A program made the position numbers and the translations under genes. This document shows positions 44,389 to 55,926 of a stretch of DNA of 64,000 nucleotides, one piece after another. Position 1 is the stretch's first letter, and each line of letters begins with the position of its first letter. This DNA is from Pseudo-nitzschia pungens (lineage: Eukaryota > Bacillariophyta > Bacillariophyceae > Bacillariales > Bacillariaceae), in the NCBI GenBank assembly GCA_037355855.1, contig CM074761.1, positions 3,677,346-3,741,345 of the forward strand, read 5' to 3'. The notes under the pieces were generated by a model. The model saw nothing but the letters and a program-made list of their open reading frames with translations. It was not told the origin of the DNA and searched no databases.

Positions 44389-47300
44389 ATGAGTGCGCTC
44401 CAAGCAGATCCCACGGCCGTTGCAGGAATTGTTCCTTACTTGCAGGCCTTGACCCAACCCAACACCGAGGCAATTCGACAGGCAGAAGCCGCCCTGAAAC
44501 AAATTCTGAAAGACGCTCGATGTGTTCCCGTCTTGATCGAGATCATCAAGGCGAACGGCACGCAGGTACGCACGCATCATCTAGATTTGATCGCGCTCTT
44601 CGATCTTCGATATCCGATCCGCTCTCCCGATAGATAGACGTAACTCAATCGACTGAACTGTTTTGCATTTCGCCACGCACATCACGTACATGACATTCGT
44701 GTGCCTGCTCGATTTTATAATTGTTATTATTACTATATTGATTATTGATTTCGAAGGATGAAGCCACCCGCCACGTTGCGACCGTCCTGTTGCGAAAAAA
44801 GTTGCCGGGTCACTACGATAAGCTCGATCCCGCCGCAAAGGCCCAGCTCAAGGTCGAGCTCTTGGCAATGATGTCTCAAAAGCCCCCCGAACCATATTGA
44901 CTGGTCTGATCGGTGTCACTGCTACGGTTGGAAAACTGGAATCGTCTCCGGGCAACACTACCTGGCCAGAACTTTTCCAATTTATCACCGAAAATATTGA
45001 CAGACCAACGCCGGAAGAACCGGAAATGGCTTTTGGACTGTTAGAAGAATTGACCGAGACAATCGCGATATCATTGAAAGAACAATTTGGACATTTCGCT
45101 ACGCTATTTATGAAGGGTATGGTGCCCACCGCGCACACAAAGGTTCAAAAAGCAGCGCTGAAAGCCGTCGGGCAGGTTCTGACTTATTTGATCGACGAAC
45201 CCCAAATTGATGCCTTTGCGGGTCTCATCCCTCACATCCTCGAGGCGGCCGGCAGAAACGCGCAGGACGAGGACCTCATGGCAATCGTCCTCGATGTGCT
45301 CTACGATCTCGCATACTCTCCTTCGCAATCCGTCACGGTCCACATGCAAGCGATTGTCAAATTTTCGCTCACGTGCATCCAAGAGAAAAATCTCGATGTC
45401 GGAGTGCGTGACTCGGCTGCTCTGGTGATTGCAACCATGGCGGAGGCCAGACCCAAATCCTTCGGAAAGGAAGCCGCCATGTTGGCCGAAATTCTGGAAA
45501 CTCTGTTTGCTCTCATCGAGAATTCTCCCGATTCGGCCGCGGGTGCTCTCTTTGAATCCAATCCGAACTGGAGAGAAGACTTGGACGGAGATGATGACTT
45601 TGATGACCTCGATAGTCCCACCGACACTTCCATGGCACAGGGCACCCTTGATATGCTCGCCTGCGAGCTTCCCAAGAAATACATCTTCGAGCCTGTTGTC
45701 TCGCGATGCCTGCAGCGACTCAGTTCGCCGCAACCCAACCACAGAAAGGCAGGTGTTGCCAGTTTGGGTGTGATTGCAGAAGGTTGCGCAGAACCCATCG
45801 CGGAGCACTTGAACGACTTGATGCCACACGTGCTCAAATGCGCCCAAGATCCCGATTCTCAGGTTCGGGAGTGTGCCTGCTTCTGCCTGGGTCAGATTGC
45901 CGAGCACTGCCAACCAACCGTTCTGGATTATTCCACCGAAATCCTTCCCATCGTTTTCAATTTGTTGGACGACCAAACCGTCGCCGTGCAGGCCACATCT
46001 TGCTATGTTTTGGAGATGTTCTGTGAGCGATTGGAACCCGATGCCGTCCGCCCATTGCTCGATCCTTTGGTAAAGAAGTTGGCGGGCATGCTCGAGACCA
46101 CGGACAAGAGAAGCGTTCAAGAAATGGCTGTCGCGGCATTGGCTGCCACTGCCGTTGCGGCCGAGGAAGAATTCACGCCATACATTGGTGGCGTGGCCAA
46201 CCTCATGGTCAAGTTGATGGGGTTGACCGAAGAGAGAATGTTCTCACTCCGAGGCCGAGCCTTGGAATGCATGGGGCACATGGCCATTGCCGTGGGTCGG
46301 GAAACCTTCCGACCCTACTACCAAATGACCATGCAGTGTGCTCATGAATGCATCAAAAGCGAATCGACTGAGTTGCATGAATTTGCGTATGCTGTCTTCG
46401 CCAACTTGTCGAAGGTCATGAAGGAAGAATTTGCACCAGCCTTGCAACTGTTGGTACCTCATCTGCTTACCGTGATTCAAGATGACGAAGGTGCTGTCGT
46501 AGAGGCGGAGAATGTAAGTTACAGGAATTGAAATTTCCCGTGTTGTGAAAGGAGTTTCGGTGAGTGGTTTTGTCTAACTTTTTCCTCACCAGCGCGAATT
46601 ACAATCTTTGCTCTTTACGACTCCACAGTCAGGTGGCCAGTTCGGGGCCTTTGATGACTCCGACGACGAAGAGGATGGCAATTATGTGTTACAGGTTCGA
46701 ACAGGTATGCTGGAGGCCAAGAAAGGAGCCCTTACCGCGATTGGCGAGATGGCCGCTCACACAGGTGGAGAATTCTCCGCTTACCTCGAACAAGTCATGC
46801 CAGCATTGCAGCACGCTGCAGGTAACTGGCACCCTGCGATCAAGACCGAAGTCGCTGATGCTTTGCCTAGCATGGTTGTTCCCAGCGTTGCCCAATATCA
46901 TGGCGGCAAAATTGAGTGGACCAAGGGTGACACGACTGCTTGCATGTCTCAACACACGACGGCAATTACTGCTGCTGTCTTGAAAGAGCTTATCGAGCTT
47001 ACCAGTGACATGGATAGCAGCACTGTTGGAAAAGCTTGTGAAGGAATTCAATCCATCATTGAACTCTGCGGTCCAAGTGCTCTTCAGCCAGTTGCGAATG
47101 AATGCTTCACTCAGGCGCATGCCATTTTGTCCAAGAAGTCGCCTTGTCAAACGTCCGACGAGTTCCTCGGCGAGCCTATTGACGATGACGATGATCACGA
47201 CGTAGTGACACAGGCAGCATGTGACTTGGTCGGTGGTTTTTGCAGAGTCATGGGAGCCCAATTTGGACAATTTCTTCCCCAGTTCCTGCCTGCGGTTTGC

Positions 47301-47893
47301 GAATATGCCAAGTCTTCACGACCGGCACGTGACAGATCCATGGCTATTGGTTGGCTGAGTGAGGTTGCTCAGGAATTGGAGGGAGCCATAGTCGATCACT
47401 GGCACTCATACTTTTTGCCCGCAACCTTGGCCGGGCTTGGTGATCCCTGCTGAAGAGGTTAGACGAAATGCCGCCTTCTGCGCTGGTATCTGTTGTGAGG
47501 TTCTCAAGGAACGCGTTGTTGCTGACTACCCACAAATTCTTCAGGGTCTTGAACCATTGTTTGGCATGGATGGCAGTGCCGGAGAAGCAGCTGCTGCATG
47601 CGTTGACTAACGCAGCAGCATGCGTCGCCCGCATGATTATGGCAAGTCCAACCAGTGTTCCTATGCCACAGGTCCTACCAGCCATGTTGAGACTGCTACC
47701 GTTGAAGACAGATATGACAGAAAATGAAACGGTGTACAAATGTCTCTTGGGACTTATCCAAATGGGCCAACCTGATGCGGTAGCGCAAAAGGCTGAGTTG
47801 CAGCGAGTTTTCACCCAAGCTACTGCAGCTGACAGCAAAGTAGACGAGGAGGTTCAAGCCCAGCTAAAACAGGCCGCCCATTTCTTCCAGTAA
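44389..47893 (+). CDS. Importin-5 / karyopherin beta-3 type nuclear import receptor, with three apparent frame breaks
   Basis: A HEAT-repeat importin for cargo such as ribosomal proteins and histones. Exons are 44389-44565, 44757-46513 and 46593-47893, about 1077 residues and normal for the family. Repeats include LEAAGRNAQDEDLMAIV, NHRKAGVASLGVIAEGCAEP, DPDSQVRECACFCLGQIAEHC, TVAVQATSCYVLEMFCERL and KKGALTAIGEMAAHTGGEFSAYL. As written the frame breaks three times. One base is missing in a run of six C at 44883-44888 (family expects MSQKPPRTILTGL). One extra base lies at about 47445-47451 (expects GLGDP-EEVRRNAAF). One extra T lies at 47608 (expects ACVD then NAAACVARMI). Protein similarity continues on both sides of each break, so assembly error is likelier than decay. 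It converges with the P5A gene, 256 bp away. Confidence 0.88.
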
Positions 47894-48149
47894 TTCATGA
47901 TTGAAATTGGTCCGTTTTCTTGCGGGAAGTCTTCAACGCTTTGCCGTGCTTTGGAAGCCGGCATCTAAATGAACACGAACGTCGTGATCTCATACCATCT
48001 GTAGCGCCATAAAAATATTTATAATAGAATATGTTTTTATCATTCGGAGCTTCAGTAGATAGAATAAACAACGCGCTGTCATACTTGTGTTGGAGACATT
48101 CTTCTGCAAAAGGAAGCATTAATGTTTGCATTTATTGAAGACTAAGACT

Positions 48150-51100
48150 TCATTTGTCCAAATGTTGGATAAGAAACCTTTCAAATGTGAAGACCAAGAA
48201 AGTGTCGCAGGCCATTAAACCTACCATGAAACTTTTGAAACCGATGGATTGCACTAGCTGGGTTAGTGCTGACACCCACGGGGTGCTGAGTTGGTTCGAG
48301 TATGAATAATCTTTCATCCACACTAATGTTTCAGGATTTGCCGTCTCGGGGAACTCAGCTAGCTGCATGAGATCGTTCAGGGGAGGAAAAATTTCAAGCG
48401 CGCATACAACAAGTATTGCATAGCATGCTTGAAGACTTCTCCACAGCATTTTATTTTCGCGTAGTGGTTCAACAAAGGGCTCTCCTCTATAGTTGACTGC
48501 GAACGTATTGACAGTAGCCAAAACACTTATCAGGAAGGTGCAGGTGTTCAAAGTGTTTGGATTGAACGGTCCATCAGGTATCATGCTAGGGTCGAAAGGG
48601 TCGACAAATGACAAGGCAACTTCATGTTGCAATAATCATTGACGCATAATGGATAGGTAAACTGCGCAGCAATTGAGATCAAAGCTTGCGTGCATAGAAC
48701 AGAGTTTGGGGGGTGCTTTGCTGACAAGTTTGGTAAAGGCTTCCCTCTTGTGACGAAAAAGAAAAGACCAGCCACAAACAGTCCGAGAATCGTCAACTGT
48801 CGATCGCCCTGCTTTACCCCGTGTAGAAAGAGCTTTGACAAGATCATTGCATTGACCAGACAATTCACTCCAAGGATTTTGTAAATTTGAAGCATTGTCA
48901 CAAGCGTGCATCGTCCCTGCTGCAAAACAACCTTACAGCACTTTTATACTGACCATCCTTGATGTAAAGGGAGACGCTATGGAAGCGTCGCCGAGCTCTA
49001 TCTGATCCAACTCGTCCTGTGCCTCTTGCAACTGTCGTAGTGATTTTTCTAAAGACGACGCGTTCCGAACCCGCGATCCTTTCTTCGTACTCTTTCCCTT
49101 TCGCTCCTTTTTCTGCTCCGCTTTCATCTTCATCATTGCTTTTGTTGCAGATCTTTGCTTTGCCTCTATCTCGGGAGCACTTATGATCGAAATACCAACG
49201 TGTGCTCTGCGTAGAGCACCAACATCATTCGTACCATCACCACACATTAATGTCGTGAAACCTCCCAGATTTAATGCAGGCAACAATAGCTTCCTTCTGA
49301 CGAGGATTGCATCTTGCAAAGACAGCACACATAGGAACGACGTCTTTCAGGATATCTTGCGCCGCTGGATGCAACAAGAGTTGCTTCTCGTCGGTGACTT
49401 GACCATTCGATTCGTTCTTGACGCTACTAGGTTGGACAATTGCAACGACAAGTTTTTGAAGCGCGTCGCCTGCAACACATAGTGCGATTTCTCTATTTGC
49501 GAACCAATTTTTTCAACCTCTTCATGTTTGCCGGTGTCAGAGTGAGATTTTCCTCGTCACCTAATTGCGTTTTCTTTGAAAGAGGGACAAATTGAAAGTC
49601 ATCGCGGAAACTGTTTTTAGCCGCTTTGTTCTTGTCGACCGGCATGTATTTTAGTTCCAATGCCGGTGGACATGATTTTTTGGCCTTTCGAATAATACCG
49701 ACCTGTCGAGCAACTTCTGCTGCGGTTAGTATTGCGTCTCCTGTAATCATGACGACTTTATTTCCGCTGTTCCACAACTCTGAAACGACGGCATTAGAAT
49801 CTGTCTTGATTGGGCAGTGTAGAAGCAAAAATCCAGCGAAAATCAAATCAGACTCTACTGCTTCACGACTGATCTCTCCGTTCGGTTGGTTTGCTTCTTT
49901 CGTGCTTAATTTTCTATACGCCATTGCCAAAACTCGTTGCCCCAAGGCCATGTGATACATGGAAACATCATCATAGTTTTCGGGTATACTATCAGACCGA
50001 AGAAAAGTCTTGACAGTCTCGGGCGCACCCTTCGTCAAAACCCACGTTTCGCCACTAGCAGATTCCCGTGTTAGTACAGACATTCTTTTCAGTTTAGAAC
50101 TGAAACCAAATCTCTGCAAAATGAGAATATTGTCAGGTCTACCTTCGGGGGCTGTATTGGTTTTCCGCAAAGCGCTGTTGCTAATCATTTTGTATCCGGT
50201 ATTTTCCAAGATAGCCTTCTCCAAAGGATCACCAATTAAGGAGTTCGTTTCAGCTTCCTGGGATCCGCGGCTCAAAGGATGAATATTCACCGCCAATGAA
50301 TGACAGGCCGTCATAATGCGCAGGGCTGGCCACGGGAGCGTTGCATTGGGTTCGAGTACATCTGTAAATAATCCTTCGGCATTATCACCATCGTTGCCGT
50401 TGCTCTCCGTCATTAATCTCAATCCTTTCAGTTGCATCTCATCAGACGTCAGTGTTCCTGTTTTGTCAAAACAGCAAACGTCAACTTGTCCTGCAAGAGG
50501 AATACGGAAATTCTCGGTACAGAAAATTCGTCGTCTTATCAAATCTGCTACGCTATTCGTAACTGCCAAACTTAGTTCCATCGGTAGTTCAGGAGGGACG
50601 ACGCTTGTTACAATTATCACGACATGGAGCGAGAGTCGGAACTACAAGTGTCGTTCGATGATCAAAAGAAAAAATGCTTTTTAAGCTTTCTCTTCCATTT
50701 TTTGGCATATCAAACAGGACGGAGAATGTCGTGTCACCACTTACCTGGTTCCTAGTTGGATCGCTGGATCCTTCCTCCCATACCACGAGAGCGCTAGCCA
50801 CTGCCATGCACAAAAGCACCAGGATAAAGACGTACGTATCACGAGTATGGATTCCGTCAACGGATTTTTGGGTATGTGCCATCGTCCTCAATAGGCTTCC
50901 CTGAGCTGTTTCAAATCCGGTTCGCAATACCATTCCAATAGCTCCTTGATCAGGAGCTTCTGATACAGTAGAAAGTGGAGATGCTCCAGCATGACTGACC
51001 AACAACGTTGTCCCACCAAAAAGAATAAATTGCTTGTGCTCCTGAAGGTCGAGGGTTTCCTCGTTCTTCGAGGTCGAAGCGGTGGCACCGCTGCTGCTCC

Positions 51101-52472
51101 CTCTCTCGAGCGCTACTTTCAGTTGAGGAACTGACTCTCCGGTGATCTGGGATTCATCCACAACGGCGTCTCCGTTGAGAATCAAAATATCCGCCGGGAT
51201 TTGATTCAATTGGTGTTGTTTCTGCGCTAGAGTTCCATTGCGTTGCGAAGACGTTCTCAGTGTGATTTGTTTGCAGCTAACGATATCTCCCGGCACTATT
51301 TCCGCAACCAAAATTTGTACCCATCCGTTTCTCCCTAGAGGATATGTCGGTCGATAAACCCAGATCTGTCTTTGAGAGTGAACGGTGTAAGATCGAAGTC
51401 TTTCCAGTGACTTGAGTCGGTTGTAAGCTACCGTCGACTCGAACATCAATAGGGCGAAAAACGTGAACATGGCATAATACCAATATTCATCCAAACTCCA
51501 CAATAGGACACAAAGAATCTGAAACAGAAAGAAGGGTGCCACAACTTGTTCCTGAAGCAAGTCAATGAATGGAGGAAGATCGATAGGTGTGGTATTGTTT
51601 CCGTACGTTTGTTGCGCCTTCCGTACGAGTTCCATCGATCTGTGTCCTCGCCAACTCTCGTAAAAGGACAGGGGAAGGTGAATCGGATACTTCAATCTGT
51701 GGAACAATCCAACCGAGGACTCGGCGGTTGTCTTCGCGATCGGTGCATCTTTGTCACTCGACCACAGAGAAGTGTCCGCATCAACGTCGTCAACTATGTT
51801 GCATCGAAAGACAATGTCTTGAAAATTGACCACCGCCAGAACCTTTACATCTTTCTCGCTTCCCCCACTTCTCCGTATTCGGTGTTGTACGGGGACAATT
51901 CCCGCATCGTGGGATGACTGGTGCTTGTCGACATTGGGAGCCTCCACCAGACAGTGCGTCCACGTCAATAGGGTTTTTGATGTCACCGACGAAGACCATG
52001 CGTGTTCGATGCCTAGTCTTTCGTACCCAACCGTGGCTCGCCAGGACACACTCCATTGTTGAACCAGAAAGAGTCCCAAGTGAGCAAACAAGACCAGAGG
52101 GAAGGCGACGAGCGAAAACGAACTCGTCGCTCTTTCGGTCTCGCCTTCTGTCACCGTGAGATCCATCGCGATCAGGAGCCCGTAAGCAAAAAGAAAGGGA
52201 CCAAAATCCAACCTGTTGAGGACGGATCTTTCCCGAAGCGGTATCAACACATAACCGTTGGTATCGGAGGTTTTGGGGGACGACGAGTCGCTCGATGTCG
52301 ACAACAGGGGTTTCGTTTCGTCTTCTTCGCATCCCTTTTCCATTTGGATGCGGGGAGAAACATCCGAGTGCTTGCGATTCCTCAGATTGGGGTGGGGGTC
52401 TCCATCGTTTGCCATGGCTGCTGTCCCTCGATCAAGTTTGCTGCAGCTTGACAGAGTTTTGTGATGATTCAT
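48150..52472 (-). CDS. P5A-type ATPase (Spf1/ATP13A1-like), with five apparent frame breaks
   Basis: An endoplasmic-reticulum P-type ATPase; P5A pumps are known as dislocases that extract mis-inserted transmembrane helices. Exons on the minus strand are 52472-50745 and 50641-48150; the joint restores RNQ then FRLSLHVVIIVTSVVPPELP. Landmarks are the actuator loop (DESQITGESVPQLK), the P5A segment VVPPELPMELSLAV, the phosphorylation site CCFDKTGTLTSD and the hinge MCGDGTNDVGALRRAHVG, then QQGRCTLVTMLQIYKIL and FAVNYRGEPF in the C-terminal membrane domain. As written, the second exon is broken by single extra bases at about 49495-49501, 49270-49277, 48939-48942, 48654-48657 and 48624. Each time the conserved sequence resumes one base later. 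The fragments tile the whole protein without loss, so I annotate one gene and suspect consensus errors. Confidence 0.88.
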
Positions 52473-53446
52473 TCGTTGCACCCTCGAAACTAGAATAGAG
52501 GCGTCGAGAGAGTCACAAAGTTTTCGACAAAAAACAGTTGATCAATCAACAAAAGGTCAAGACTTGTTGAAACTTGGATCCACGTCCTCAATCCCGGTCT
52601 GCCGTGCAGGAGAGAGTTCATATGAGTGGGCATACGAACAGACCGAAGCTTAGGATTCGACAAGTAACGTTACAATTACGATTATTTCAAAACTACCGGT
52701 ACAAAGATGAAAGAAGTAAGGTTATGCCATCATAATCTTACGGTAACGTTATTGTTTTTACCTCCCCTCAGTGCTTCTTCGGTCATGTTAAAAAGGTCCT
52801 ACTAATGCACTGCATCACTGCATCGAAACTATGTTCTTTCAGCTTTGCTAAGAAGGAATACTAGTACTAGTAAGAAGAATTACTAGTGAACCTTACTATC
52901 CAAGAACAACACATGCATCATGTGATTGTAGACGTGATCTTGACTGAACATTGAACATGCGAGACTCACTGAAAATCCCAATCCGATGGAGGATGGAGGA
53001 CTGAATGATGAAAAATCATGTCATGTTCCTGACAACCACTCTCGGGTGATTTTTCCTACCAATACAATCGTCGTCAAACGCAATCTTCCTCCGTACTAGT
53101 AGTCCCACCGGACGTCGGTGAGCGAAATCATCACAAAAGCAACAAGTAACCCGGGCGACTAGTAATACCAAGGAATAGAGTAGCGAGAGTTTCGAGCTGT
53201 GACTGTGCAGTATCAAAACGGCCGACACGAAACAAGCAAGTAGTGTCCGACGCATCGAAGCAACGACGATCGCACCGACACCTGACGATCGGAAGAAGGA
53301 ATTGTGGAATTGGGGAGGACTCGTTGCGCTAGCGCAGCATAGGCTGACCTTCTCATCTACCTCTGTGTCGATGGAAATCCCTTCGGCGAGTTCGTAACTC
53401 CAGGTACTCGTACGTCGCAGACCCGTTGTCGCGGCGTCGTGTAACG
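52473..53446. other. Divergent promoter spacer
   Basis: Nearly 1 kb between the divergent P5A and methyltransferase genes. It contains AAGTAAGGTTATG near 52710, a small ACTAGTACTAGTAAG palindrome near 52860 and no convincing coding frame. Confidence 0.5.
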
Positions 53447-54879
53447 ATGTTGACACGATGTAGCTGGCGTCTGCTGCATCATGCGAAACGACAACCGTTC
53501 CTTTTTCGACCGCATCCGAGACGGTCGGGCTTCTCGTCGGGTGATCCTGCTCGTGTCGGCACTCTTTTCGATCAAGTCACCGTAACATGTCTCCCAGGAC
53601 TGGAATTGGTCTTGTCCGCAGAATTACGAATGCTTGACATAAAGCACAAGGTCCCGTCATCCGCAACGAAAAAGAGAGAAGGAAAAATCCATCTGCACAG
53701 GAATTCGTCCATCGATGATCTTGTTCGGTGCTGCTTGTATCTAGGAAGTGCCACCCAGCTTCGTTTGCGGTGCGCATCGTTTTCGGCACGCGGACTGCCC
53801 GAGTTGAAACGCAAAACCGCGAGAATTCCATGGAACGAGATCTTCGGCGCAGCGCCCATCACGGATAATGTGAACATAGATGTAAGAGTTCAGTCATCCA
53901 AGAGCAAATTATACCACACAGGTGCGATTCGGGATCGCATCCTGCAGGGCATCAACCAACATTATGGAATTTTGGACGACACTCGTGGAAAAAGGGAAGA
54001 TGAGGAAGAAGGTAAGATTTCGAACCCAGAGAAAAATCATGGTTCGAATAGCGCTCCAAAGTTACCGATGGATGTGCACGTGAACCACGATCAAGTAGAG
54101 ATCTTTATCAATGCTTTTCCTCAACCCCTGCATCGACGCGGGTACAGGACGGAGTTTGCAAAAGCACCTCTTCGAGAAGACTTGGCTTTTGCAATGCTGT
54201 TTTCAGCTGGGTTGACACCATCGTGGATTCATGACAGTAAACCGGTTTCCAATAACCATTCACACGGCCTCGTAGATCCCTTTTGCGGGTCCGGTACTAT
54301 CATCATTGAAGGTGCTGCAATGACTCTAGGGTTTGCCTCCCGGTCGATTTCGGGATTCTTGTCCATTTCGGGGGACACAACTGGAAGACTCGGAAAAATG
54401 GTCAATCGAAGTGCGAAGAAGTCTTGCTGCTGCGGACATCTGCCGCCAACAACTCGATGGATGGATTGCTCGTGATATCGGCCTCCGATCGAGATCCCGG
54501 AGCCGTGGAAGCTACCAAGATCAATGCCGAGAGGGCGGGAGTTTTGGATGCCATCACGATTCAAAGAGCGCCTCTCTCTGACCAAACGTGGTTCGAAACA
54601 CCTTCTGCAGCCCCCGACTCCGTGCTCGTCGTTACGAACCCACCCTTTGGAAAGCGTGTTTCTTCGAAATCGTCGTCGTCAACAAAAGGGCTGTTGCCTT
54701 TGTATCAGAGCTTGGGGAAGTACGTCGAGCGCCTTGTCGAGGACCATGAACGCAGAGTGCGCGGCGTTGTAGTTGACCGACGATCCAGGACTTTTGTTGC
54801 GAACCGGAGCGCGTTTTCCATTCAAAACGTCGTTCAAGACTTTTCACGGAGGCTTAAAAGTTTCCGCCATGGGGTTTGA
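53447..54879 (+). CDS. THUMP-domain RNA guanine-N2 methyltransferase (RlmL/Trm14-like), with two apparent frame breaks
   Basis: An S-adenosylmethionine-dependent methyltransferase for rRNA or tRNA guanine. It starts at the first ATG (53447) with a basic presequence (MLTRCSWRLLHHAKRQPFLFR) that suggests mitochondrial or plastid import. A THUMP domain follows (CLPGLELVLSAELRML through DVRVQSSKSKLYHTGAIRDRI), then the linker FPQPLHRRGYRTEFAKAPLREDLA. The Rossmann methyltransferase has motif I DPFCGSGTIIIEGA and catalytic NPPFGKRV. The frame shifts by one extra base within TTT at 54332-54334 (family expects LPPGRFRDSCPFRGT) and by one or four extra bases in the GATGGATGGATTG stretch at 54456-54468 (family expects LLVISASDRDPGAVEA). 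With both removed the protein is continuous to 54879. Confidence 0.85.
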
Positions 54880-55533
54880 TCTATGTTTAAGCACGCCGTA
54901 CACGTAATAGATAAATTCACAAATAATAATAATGCGAAGGTCGCACAATGCTGAATGCATTCCTCTCTTGCAAAGCATAGAATTACGAGCTTCTCACTGC
55001 TTAACAAATATATAGAGTTGAGTCCTACTGCTGAAAAAAAGTGGTGTCTGTGATTTGGTTTGTCGGAAGTAAATATTGTACGTGACCCTTTCAATAGTTG
55101 TGATTGCTGACTATTCCCACACGTCGCAAACTCTGCAGACCTAGCTCAAACGTACAAGCATCAACTGCACTCAAGCCTTAGCGGAATGATATTTACCGGG
55201 GTCGGCACATTTCCTTCAAACATGGTAGAAGGGTTCAGTTTACTGGAGGGAGCTAAACACCATTAAACATGTTCAGATAGACAAATTGAGCTCCACTAAA
55301 ATCTGCATCTGAATTGATTTGGTGTGCCATTTCTCACAATGAGAAAAACGCTAGAACAATAAACGGAAGGATCTATTGGTGGCTATGATGACATGAAGTT
55401 AGTACAAAAATGATGGATCACCAATTCGGAAGAGAGAGACAACCACTGAACTTCAGGGAGAAACAACAAGAAAGTGGTAACCGGCAAGTCTCGTCCGTGC
55501 TCTTGGTGCAAAAGAAGAATCCTATGTTAAGAT
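54880..55533. other. Intergenic between methyltransferase and tRNA genes
   Basis: AT-rich 3' flank. It includes the likely RNA polymerase III terminator of the tRNA (TTTT on the minus strand at 55510-55513, about 20 nt past the tRNA 3' end). Nothing else is supported. Confidence 0.55.
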
Positions 55534-55606
55534 TGGAGATTGCCGGAATCGAACCGGCGACCTTGTGCATGCTAAGCACACGCGCTGCCAACTGCGCCAA
55601 ACCCCC
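55534..55606 (-). tRNA. tRNA-Ala, anticodon AGC
   Basis: A 73-nt cloverleaf without intron. The acceptor stem is GGGGGUU paired with AAUCUCC and the discriminator base is A73. It contains the G3:U70 pair that is the alanine identity element. The D stem is GCGC/GCGC, the anticodon stem UGUGC/GCACA with loop UUAGCAU (AGC at positions 34-36), and the T arm GCCGG-UUCGAUU-CCGGC. CCA is not encoded, as expected for a nuclear gene. The A34 should be edited to inosine to read GCU and GCC. Confidence 0.96.
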
Positions 55607-55926
55607 TCGTGTCAGCTGGTCGAGTGCATAATTTATGATTCTCGGGTTTATGATTCTCGGAAACGATACACCAGTGACGTTTACCAAGAAGATAGAAAGC
55701 CGAAAAATCTTAAAATTGTAATTAAATCAGATTATTATTCAGCCTGCGATGTCATCTCGCAAACCCCGATGCTCACTGCTCACTGCTCACTAAGGTTGCT
55801 CACTGCTCACAGTTTGCAGTAGGTTACGGTACATCAACCATCACAGCGTCTACTTCTTTGCCCCAAGCGAAAGTCTCATCTGCAGTGCCGATTTCCAGCT
55901 ACTATCTGCATGCGTCAATAACTACA
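55607..55926. other. Short spacer with heptamer repeats
   Basis: Spacer upstream of the next gene. It contains a doubled TTTATGATTCTCGG (near 55633-55660) and a TGCTCAC heptamer array (about 55769-55812). Confidence 0.55.
55769..55812. repeat. TGCTCAC heptamer array, interrupted
   Basis: Three copies of a TGCTCAC-like heptamer, an interruption (TAAGGT), then two more copies. It lies about 115 bp upstream of the start codon of the next gene. Confidence 0.8.

Noticed and set aside
44566..44756. Reading the importin first exon as a separate small gene ending at 44637
   Set aside because: A canonical donor (CGCAG then GTACGC) and an acceptor at 44756 place the next HEAT segment in phase.
45104..46120. 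338-codon minus-strand frame
   Set aside because: Antisense shadow of the importin HEAT exon; no motif of its own.
44389..54879. Calling importin, P5A and THUMP genes pseudogenes
   Set aside because: Every segment remains conserved in protein sequence right up to each single-base break, and the breaks cluster by position rather than by gene, which fits consensus error better than decay.
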